Below, in pieces: positions 15,965 through 21,674 of a stretch of DNA of 35,804 nucleotides; position 1 is the first letter of the stretch, and every line of letters begins with the position of its first letter. Below the pieces are notes generated by a model. It saw only the letters and a program-made list of their open reading frames with translations, was not told where the DNA came from and made no database searches. The stretch covers positions 1-35,804 of the forward strand of contig DASRJX010000133.1 in assembly GCA_035649235.1 (NCBI GenBank), written 5' to 3'. The stretch is from DASRJX01 sp035649235. Its GTDB lineage: Bacteria > Acidobacteriota > Polarisedimenticolia > Gp22-AA2. Position numbers and translations under genes: made by a program.

Positions 15965-16573
15965 ATGCTGCCGACCCGGCGACAGAAGGCCGTCCTGGAC
16001 GCCATCCAGGAGCACATCGCGGAGTCCGGCAGGCCGCCGACGCTCCAGGAGATCGCCCGGCGTTGCGGACTCTCCTCCGTGGCCACGGTCCATCGGCACA
16101 TCGCCCTGCTCCAGGAGCGTGGCCTCCTGAAACGGCGCCGGAGCCGCCGGCGCGGGATCGAGGTCAAGGCCGCAGCGCGCCGCTCGATCGCGGTGGAGCT
16201 CCCGCTGGCGGGGTCGTTCGGTGACGGAGGCCCGATCGAGGCCCTGCCGGACGAGCCGACGGTGGTCGTCCCGCGCCTTCTGGTCCGACGCCCCGACGAC
16301 ACGTTCGTGCTGCGCGTTCGAGGCGAGTCGATGCGCGAGGAGCAGATCCTGGAGGGCGACCTCGTGGTCGTCGAGCGCCGCGACCGGGCGGAGGACGGCG
16401 AGGTCGTGGTCGCGCTCCTCGAGGGCCGCGGGGCGGTGCTGAGGACGATGCGCCGGGAGCGGGGCCGGGTCCGCCTGCAGGCGGCGAACCCGGCTCTCGA
16501 TCCCATCGAGGCGCACGACTCGCAGCTCCGGATCCAGGGGATCGTCACCGGTCTGTTCCGGCGTTTTCCTTGA
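15965..16573 (+). CDS. lexA: LexA-like repressor with altered cleavage site and catalytic Lys replaced by Arg
   Basis: 202 aa with the full LexA architecture. A winged helix (about 3-66: TRRQKAVLDAI, GRPPTLQEIARRCGLSS) is joined to an S24 peptidase-like domain (about 76-202). The nucleophile Ser122 is kept (RGESM). An ungapped comparison with E. coli LexA from the Lys156 region to the KVEL/RVRL strand places Arg160 (codon AGG) at the catalytic Lys. The Ala-Gly cleavage bond is replaced by Asp87-Gly88 in AGSFGDGGP. LexA normally self-cleaves with RecA; this one probably cleaves poorly or not at all. It sits 5 nt after the HAD gene with no promoter of its own, unlike autoregulated lexA genes. 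The gene symbol marks family, not proven SOS function. Confidence 0.85.
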   Translation: MLPTRRQKAVLDAIQEHIAESGRPPTLQEIARRCGLSSVATVHRHIALLQERGLLKRRRSRRRGIEVKAAARRSIAVELPLAGSFGDGGPIEALPDEPTVVVPRLLVRRPDDTFVLRVRGESMREEQILEGDLVVVERRDRAEDGEVVVALLEGRGAVLRTMRRERGRVRLQAANPALDPIEAHDSQLRIQGIVTGLFRRFP

Positions 16574-16598
16574 CCGACACAAGGCAGCGTGCTAGCCT
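16570..16598 (+). promoter_or_regulatory. Sigma70-like promoter before the outer-membrane protein gene
   Basis: TTGACC (16570-16575), 17-bp spacer, TAGCCT (16593-16598), with TG one base upstream of the -10 (extended -10). It begins within the last codons of the LexA-like gene. Predicted start is near 16605, leaving a leader of about 58 nt that contains two palindromes. Confidence 0.5.
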
Positions 16599-16605
16599 CT
16601 CGCGC

Positions 16606-16645
16606 TTCACGTGAACGCAGTTCCTGCGGCATGACGTTACCGTCA
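16606..16645 (+). promoter_or_regulatory. Two palindromes in the leader of the outer-membrane protein gene
   Basis: TTCACGTGAA (16606-16615) is a perfect 10-bp palindrome at the predicted start point. TGACG-TTAC-CGTCA (16632-16645) is a 5-bp inverted repeat just before the AGGAGGG ribosome site. They could be protein-binding sites, and the second could fold as an mRNA hairpin. No regulator is identified. Confidence 0.4.
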
Positions 16646-16663
16646 CACAGAGGAGGGTTTCGC

Positions 16664-17167
16664 ATGCGACGGTTCCTGCGAGTCGTTCCGGTCCTGGTCG
16701 TACTTCTCGTCATGGCGTCTGCGGCGCCGGTTCTGGCCCAGGGGACGCAGGGCGTCCGGTACACCGGCTGGGGCGTTCGGGTCGGCCTGAGCGCCGATCC
16801 GGATCAGGCGTACGGAGGCGTTCACTTCGACCTGGGCGAGTTCACCAGAGACGTTCGCTTCCGGCCAACGGTGGAACTCGGATTCGGGGACGACGTGCTG
16901 CTGCTCCAGGCGCTCGCCGAAGTGCACTACGTTTTCAGCAAGGTGCAGGTCTGGAAGCCCTATGTCGGCGGCGGCCTGGGCCTGTCGTATGCCGACGTCG
17001 ACGACGACAGCGACTTCGACGACGATTCGGACACGGAAGTGTCCTTCGCGGCCATCGGCGGCGTGGAGACCAAGCTGAAATCCGGGAACGGGTTCATGCT
17101 GGAGCTCAAGCTCGGGTTTGGCGACAACGATCCCGACGTGAAGTTCGGCGTCGGCTGGACCTTCTAG
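16664..17167 (+). CDS. Secreted outer-membrane beta-barrel protein (OmpW/porin-like small barrel)
   Basis: 167 aa. A clear Sec signal peptide (MRRFLRVVPVLVVLLVMASAAPVLA, cut near residue 25) leads to alternating amphipathic beta-strands: GWGVRVGLSADP, VHFDLGEF, FRPTVELGFGDDVLLLQALAEVHYVF, KPYVGGGLGLSYA, and a final strand KFGVGWTF ending in aromatic Phe, as outer-membrane barrels do. One loop is extremely acidic (DVDDDSDFDDDSDTE, about residues 107-121) and may bind calcium. The ATG at 16664 has AGGAGGG 7 nt upstream. The exact family is not certain. Confidence 0.8.
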   Translation: MRRFLRVVPVLVVLLVMASAAPVLAQGTQGVRYTGWGVRVGLSADPDQAYGGVHFDLGEFTRDVRFRPTVELGFGDDVLLLQALAEVHYVFSKVQVWKPYVGGGLGLSYADVDDDSDFDDDSDTEVSFAAIGGVETKLKSGNGFMLELKLGFGDNDPDVKFGVGWTF

Positions 17168-17201
17168 GGGCGACGACCCGGCGGCGCCCCGGTCGAGGAG
17201 C

Positions 17202-18206
17202 ATGGCGTTCGGCGCCCGGCTCGCAACCGAGGCCCTCGAGGCCTGGATAGGCCTCCTCGAACTCCTCGGCGCGCGGGGGACGCGCTGGGAGTGGCGCAAA
17301 AGCTCCTGGCGCCAGGGTCTTGAGGTGCGTCTGGCGCGGTGGGAGAACGTCGAGCGCGCGGTCCGCACGAAGACCCGCATGTGCCGCGCCTGCCGCGCGC
17401 TCGTCGAAGGGGGAGCCTCCTCGTGCCCGTCCTGCGGCGCCTCGATGCGCGGCATTCCCAAGGGCGGGATGTCGCGCGTCGTGGGCCTGCTCGTCCCCGG
17501 AACGCCGACCGTCAGCGTCCTGCTCGTCAGTGCCAACGTCGGGCTGAGCCTGCTGGCGCTCTTCCTCGGGGGCACGGAGACGACCGGAAACCCTCTCCGA
17601 TTGCTGTCTCCTCCGGGGCAGATGCTCTTCCTGCTCGGCGCCAAGTGGACCCCCTCCATCCTGGCGGGCGAGCTGTGGCGCCTTGTGACCGCGAACTACC
17701 TGCACGGAGGGCTGCTGCACCTCCTGTTCAATTCCTACGCCCTCATGACGCTCGGGCCTCTCATCGAGGAGGCGTTCGGGGCTAGACGGCTGTTCGTCCT
17801 CTACACCATCTCCGGCGTGGTCGGATTCGCCGCCAGCGCCTTGATCCAGCCGGGAGTCCTGAGCATCGGCGCCTCGGGCGCGATCTTCGGCCTCCTGGGA
17901 TTCGCCATCGTCTACGGGCGATTCCGATCGGGGGCCGCGGGACGCGCGATCGCCGATCAGCTGACCCGCTGGCTCGTCTACGGCGTCGTGATGTTCTTCA
18001 TCCCGGGAATCGACAGCGCCGCCCATGTCGGCGGCTTCGTTCCCGGCGCCCTCTTGGGCCTTGTCCTCGATCCCGGGCCGCCTCGGTCGCGGGCGCTGGA
18101 CGCCGCCCTGTGGACGCTCTTCGGGGCCGCGCTCCTCGCGACGGTGGGCTCATTCGCGGCGATGGCACTCTCCTACGGGGCGAACCTCGCGTCGATCACG
18201 AGCTGA
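17202..18206 (+). CDS. Rhomboid-family intramembrane serine protease with N-terminal zinc ribbon
   Basis: 334 aa. Residues 60-81 form a rubredoxin-type zinc ribbon (MCRACRALVEGGASSCPSCG; C61, C64, C75, C78). The rhomboid domain follows: HGGLLHLLFNSYAL on TM2 (oxyanion Asn177), the nucleophile Ser225 in GASGAIFG and the catalytic His275 in AHVGGFVPG, so the Ser-His dyad is intact. It probably cleaves membrane-anchored substrates in the inner membrane. GAGGAG lies close before the ATG at 17202. The first 55 residues are poorly conserved in appearance, and a later start cannot be excluded. The stop is 2 nt before the next gene. Confidence 0.9.
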   Translation: MAFGARLATEALEAWIGLLELLGARGTRWEWRKSSWRQGLEVRLARWENVERAVRTKTRMCRACRALVEGGASSCPSCGASMRGIPKGGMSRVVGLLVPGTPTVSVLLVSANVGLSLLALFLGGTETTGNPLRLLSPPGQMLFLLGAKWTPSILAGELWRLVTANYLHGGLLHLLFNSYALMTLGPLIEEAFGARRLFVLYTISGVVGFAASALIQPGVLSIGASGAIFGLLGFAIVYGRFRSGAAGRAIADQLTRWLVYGVVMFFIPGIDSAAHVGGFVPGALLGLVLDPGPPRSRALDAALWTLFGAALLATVGSFAAMALSYGANLASITS

Positions 18207-18208
18207 CG

Positions 18209-19804
18209 ATGGCGATGCCGCGCCCTCGATTCGCGCTGGCGGCCTACGTCGTGATCGTCGTCGGAGCGACCGCAGTCCCGTACTACCTGGCGTGGCGGGC
18301 CACTCCACCCGACCGGGTCTACACGGGGGCCGCGAATTCGAGGAGCGACGATCTCGCGCCCTACCTCGCCAGGATGCGCGCCGGAGCTCGTGGCGAATGG
18401 ACCTACCGCTCGCAGTACGCGCCGGGGATGGGATCGACGCTCACGATCCGGCCCTCGTACACGATCCTGGGAGCGCTGACCGGCATCACGGGCGCCCCTT
18501 TCTGGGTCGGCTACCATGCGGCCCGGTTGGCGCTGGGAGCCGTCTGCCTGGTCGTGATCTTCCGGGTCGCCGGATCCGTGTCCCGCTCCGGCCCCGAGCA
18601 CTGGGCCGCGTTCGTGCTGGCGACCATCGGGTCCGGCATCGGCTGGCTGATGGGCCGGTCTGGAGATCCCGCCTCCTGGAGCTACGATCTCTCGGTTTCC
18701 GACCTGAATGTCGTCCACGCCATCACGTCAACGCCGCACTTCACTCTCGGCATCCTGCTGATGCTCTGCTGCGTCGCGGCGGTGTCCCGATCGATCGAGC
18801 ACGGTCGCGCCGGTGCGGCGGCCTGGGGGGGAGCGGCGTTCGGCTACCTGGCGCTCGAACATACCTATGGCACCGTCGTGCTGGGCGGCGCGCTCGCGGC
18901 CTATGGGCTGGCGGCATGGGCCGGGGCCCGGGCGTCGCGGGGGGCTCTCCTGCGCAGCGCCATCGCCTTCACCGCCGCCGCTTCCCCGGCAGTCGCATGG
19001 CAGATCGCCAGCGTCCTCACGGACCCGTCCCTCGCCCACACGAGGCTCGCGCGACCGATCGCGTCGCTCTGGAGCGTGGCGACGGGTCTCGGAATCCTGC
19101 TCCTGCTCGCCCTTCCGGGCCTGCCCGTCCTGGCGCGTCGGTCCACGCTCGGCCGCATCCTGGTGGCGTGGTCCCTGATCGTGCCGCTGCTTCTCGTGCT
19201 GCCGCTGCCGTTCTCACGCCGACTCGTGATCGGCTGGCAGGTGCCGCTCGGCGTCGCGGCGGGTATCGGGCTGGTCCGGCTGCTCGCCGCAATCCGCCAG
19301 CCCGCGCTCCGTGGCGCCGTGGCGATCGCCGCCATCGCGTTCGCGTCCGCGTCGACCGTCGACGTCTTCGCCTTCGACATCCGGGCGTCCCTCCAGCCGG
19401 AGCTGGGCTACCGCACCTGGCTCCCCAGGCAGTTCGTGGACACCTACGGATGGCTGCAGTCCCGCGCGTCGCCACGCTCGGTCGTGCTGGGCCCCTACGC
19501 CTTCTCCAATTTTCTGCCGGTCTACACGGATCTCTGCGTCTATTTCGGGCATGGCGGCGAAACGCCCGATGCAGCAGCACGGCGTGCCGGGGTGGAGAAG
19601 TTCTATGATCCGGAGACGCCGGACGCCTGGCGCTCCCGTTTCCTGATCGAGGAGGCGATCGATTGGGTCATCGCTCCACACGAAGGCGCTTCGCGGACCT
19701 CTGCCCATGTGGATCCTGAGCGCGTCGAGGGACTCGCCCTCGCCGAGCACCTGGGGTTCATCGAGATCTTCAAGGTTCAACGCGATGATCGATCCCCACC
19801 CTGA
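18209..19804 (+). CDS. Polytopic membrane protein, possible GT-C-type glycosyltransferase
   Basis: 531 aa with about nine to eleven predicted membrane helices. The first runs ALAAYVVIVVGATAVPYYLAW and later ones are rich in Leu/Val/Ala/Ile. After TM1 a loop contains RSDDLAPYLARM, an acidic pair where GT-C enzymes carry their metal/catalytic Asp. The C-terminal about 140 residues look soluble (TYGWLQSRASPRSVVLGPYAFSNFLPVYT...), as in membrane glycosyltransferase-like proteins that end in a periplasmic domain. I do not recognise a named family, so the glycosyltransferase idea is an inference. The ATG at 18209, 2 nt after the rhomboid stop, suggests co-transcription. Confidence 0.75.
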   Translation: MAMPRPRFALAAYVVIVVGATAVPYYLAWRATPPDRVYTGAANSRSDDLAPYLARMRAGARGEWTYRSQYAPGMGSTLTIRPSYTILGALTGITGAPFWVGYHAARLALGAVCLVVIFRVAGSVSRSGPEHWAAFVLATIGSGIGWLMGRSGDPASWSYDLSVSDLNVVHAITSTPHFTLGILLMLCCVAAVSRSIEHGRAGAAAWGGAAFGYLALEHTYGTVVLGGALAAYGLAAWAGARASRGALLRSAIAFTAAASPAVAWQIASVLTDPSLAHTRLARPIASLWSVATGLGILLLLALPGLPVLARRSTLGRILVAWSLIVPLLLVLPLPFSRRLVIGWQVPLGVAAGIGLVRLLAAIRQPALRGAVAIAAIAFASASTVDVFAFDIRASLQPELGYRTWLPRQFVDTYGWLQSRASPRSVVLGPYAFSNFLPVYTDLCVYFGHGGETPDAAARRAGVEKFYDPETPDAWRSRFLIEEAIDWVIAPHEGASRTSAHVDPERVEGLALAEHLGFIEIFKVQRDDRSPP

Positions 19805-19885
19805 GGTCCGGTCGGCGGGGTGGTGCCTGGGGGATCGCGATCACCGCGGCGCGTCCTGGGGAATTGAAACCGATCGACCGAGGGA

Positions 19886-19961
19886 TGGTGCCGCGGGACG
19901 GAATTGAACCGCCGACGCAGGGATTTTCAGTCCCTCGCTCTACCGACTGAGCTACCGCGGC
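19886..19961 (-). tRNA. tRNA-Phe (anticodon GAA), CCA encoded
   Basis: The minus strand folds as a complete cloverleaf. The acceptor GCCGCGG pairs with CCGCGGC, discriminator A, encoded CCA. D-arm is GCTC-AGTCGGTA-GAGC, the anticodon stem AGGGA/TCCCT with loop CTGAAAA (GAA at positions 34-36), variable GCGTC, T-arm GGCGG-TTCAATT-CCGTC (one G-U pair). It is 76 nt including CCA. It converges with the preceding membrane-protein gene; I see no intrinsic terminator in the 81 nt between them. Confidence 0.97.
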
Positions 19962-19989
19962 ACGCGGGTGGGCCGGACCGAGGGGGCGC

Positions 19990-20019
19990 ATCGTAGCAAC
20001 CCCGCTTCCGGCCTGTCAA
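19990..20019 (-). promoter_or_regulatory. Sigma70-like promoter of tRNA-Phe
   Basis: On the minus strand TTGACA (20014-20019, perfect -35) is followed after 18 bp by TACGAT (19990-19995). The predicted start near 19983 leaves a leader of about 22 nt before the mature tRNA. It lies in the 112-nt spacer downstream of recA, so the tRNA need not depend on recA transcription. Confidence 0.75.
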
Positions 20020-20073
20020 GGAACCGATGGACGGGGTCGACCCGCGATCCTGGAATGGAGGTGAAGGCGTGCG

Positions 20074-21294
20074 TCAGGCGCGGGCTCCGGGCGCCGGGCC
20101 CCTTCCGGTCCGAGGCGCCTCCCGGCCCTTGTCGTCCCTCGCCGGCCCCGTGGGGATCGGCTTGGCAGAAGCCACCTCACGGGCGCCAGCGGGCTTGGCG
20201 TCGCTCCTGGGTTCGGAGCCTTCCGCTTTCTTCTCTTTCACGAGTCCGAGCAGCCGGCGGATCTTCTGGTTGATCTCGTCTCGCAGATCGGCGTTCTGCT
20301 CCAGGAACTGCCGGACGTTCTCACGCCCCTGACCGAGGCGGGTCTCGCCGTACGAGAACCAGGCGCCGCTCTTGTCGATCAGCCGGTGCGTGATCGCGAG
20401 ATCGATGAGATCGCCGGTGCGCGAGATGCCGGTGCCGAACAGGATGTCGAACTCGGCGGTCTTGAAGGGCGGCGCCATCTTGTTCTTGACCACCTTGACG
20501 CGCGTGCGGCTGCCGATGTCCTGATCGCCTTCCTTGATCTGCCCAATGCGGCGGATGTCGAGCCGCACCGAGGCGTAGAACTTCAGCGCCCGTCCGCCGG
20601 TCGTGGTCTCGGGATTGCCGTACATGACCCCGATCTTCTCGCGGATCTGGTTGATGAAGATGAGCGTCGTGCGCGAGCGCGACACGACGCCCGTCAGCTT
20701 GCGGAGCGCCTGGGACATGAGGCGCGCCTGCAGCCCGACGTGCGAGTCGCCCATCTCCCCTTCGAGCTCTGCCTTCGGGACGAGGGCCGCGACCGAGTCG
20801 ATGATGAGGACGTCGATGGCTCCGGACCGCACCAGCACCTCGGTGATCTCGAGCGCCTGTTCTCCGGAGTCGGGCTGGGACACGAGCAGGTTGTCGATGT
20901 CCACGCCCAGCTTCCGGGCGTATTCGGGATCGAGGGCGTGCTCGGCGTCGACGAAGGCGGCCAGGCCTCCGAGGCGCTGCGCCTCCGCCACGATGTGCAG
21001 GGCGAGCGTCGTCTTGCCCGAGGACTCGGGCCCGAAGATCTCCACCACCCGGCCGCGGGGCACGCCGCCGATGCCGAGCGCCGCGTCGATCGAGAGCGAC
21101 GTGGTCGAGACGACGGCGACCTCCTGCACGAAGCCCTTGGCTCCGAGCTTCATGATGGAGCCCTTGCCGTACTGCTTCTCGATCTGGGCCAGGGCCAGGT
21201 CGATCGCCTTCGCTCGTTCCTTGGGGTCCTGCGGCATCGGAGGCATTCCTTTCTCGGATTTCGTACGGGTCGGGTCGGGTGCTGTCGATGGCAT
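20074..21294 (-). CDS. recA: RecA recombinase
   Basis: 406 aa. ATP-dependent DNA strand exchange and LexA co-protease. Motifs are Walker A GPESSGKTT, DAEHALDP, Walker B-type LIIDSVAALVPKAE, the DNA-binding loop regions (GEMGDSHVGLQARLMSQALRK and NQIREKIGVMYGNPETTTGG), KVVKNKMAPPF and GAWFSYGETRLGQGREN. The C-terminal tail of about 55 residues is Lys/Glu/Ala/Pro-rich and longer than in E. coli. Start: ATG at 21294 has GGAGGA 10 nt upstream and adds about 19 residues. ATGs at 21246 and 21237 lie behind GAAAGGA and would give the usual N-terminus. I kept 21294. It stands alone; no recX follows. Confidence 0.96.
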   Translation of the reverse strand: MPSTAPDPTRTKSEKGMPPMPQDPKERAKAIDLALAQIEKQYGKGSIMKLGAKGFVQEVAVVSTTSLSIDAALGIGGVPRGRVVEIFGPESSGKTTLALHIVAEAQRLGGLAAFVDAEHALDPEYARKLGVDIDNLLVSQPDSGEQALEITEVLVRSGAIDVLIIDSVAALVPKAELEGEMGDSHVGLQARLMSQALRKLTGVVSRSRTTLIFINQIREKIGVMYGNPETTTGGRALKFYASVRLDIRRIGQIKEGDQDIGSRTRVKVVKNKMAPPFKTAEFDILFGTGISRTGDLIDLAITHRLIDKSGAWFSYGETRLGQGRENVRQFLEQNADLRDEINQKIRRLLGLVKEKKAEGSEPRSDAKPAGAREVASAKPIPTGPARDDKGREAPRTGRGPAPGARA

Positions 21295-21674
21295 GGTAGG
21301 CGATTCCTCCGAAGGGTGTCAACGCGCGCCCGCGCCCCCTGCGAGGTCGCGGTGGTCGGGCCGGATCACTCGCAAGCGCCTGGCCAGAGTACCGCGAGCG
21401 TGAAATCCCGTCATGGGCCGACCTTGGTGGGGTGGGTCTCTGTTCGGTGTCTGACGCGGCGGACGTTCGGATGACGCAGGTGGCCATGCCTCCGACGCTC
21501 CGAGCCCCGAGACGCCAGCCGGCCATCATCCGCGTCATCCATCCGGCGCTTTCTATCTTCAAGATTCAGAAAGGTTTTTGCTCATCGTCCCTTGACTACC
21601 ACGGGGGCCGCCGATATATTTCGGTCGTGGCGGCGTCCCGAGCGGACGCCGCGGTTGTTTCGGCAAGAGGTCGC
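21295..21674. other. 380-nt divergent intergenic region recA / mltD-like
   Basis: It holds the start signals of both genes. On the plus strand there is a strong promoter at 21592-21620 (listed separately). On the minus strand I find no convincing recA promoter: a TTGACA at 21322-21317 lies too close to the recA start to serve. I see no clear SOS operator of the E. coli (CTG-N10-CAG) or B. subtilis (CGAAC-N4-GTTCG) type. GTTCGG occurs twice as a direct repeat 23 bp apart (21442 and 21465). The plus-strand frame remains open through much of it, without recognisable protein content. Confidence 0.5.
21592..21620 (+). promoter_or_regulatory. Sigma70-like promoter of the MltD/LysM gene
   Basis: TTGACT (21592-21597), 17-bp spacer, TATATT (21615-21620). 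The predicted start near 21627 lies 48 nt before the GTG at 21675. It fixes the upstream limit of the coding region, since all earlier in-frame starts would precede the transcript. Confidence 0.7.

Noticed and set aside
17167..17190. GGGGCG-N12-CGCCCC after the barrel gene as a terminator
   Set aside because: No T-tract follows, and the loop is long; at best a weak mRNA hairpin.
19886..19961. tRNA-Phe as integration site of a genomic island
   Set aside because: No integrase gene and no repeated tRNA 3' end are found in the window; flanks are ordinary chromosomal genes.
21317..21322. TTGACA on the minus strand as a recA -35 element
   Set aside because: A -10 17 bp downstream would fall on the recA start codon, leaving no room for the ribosome site.
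21442..21470. GTTCGG direct repeat 23 bp apart as a LexA-type operator
   Set aside because: The copies are direct, not inverted, and short; repeats of this size are expected by chance at this GC content.
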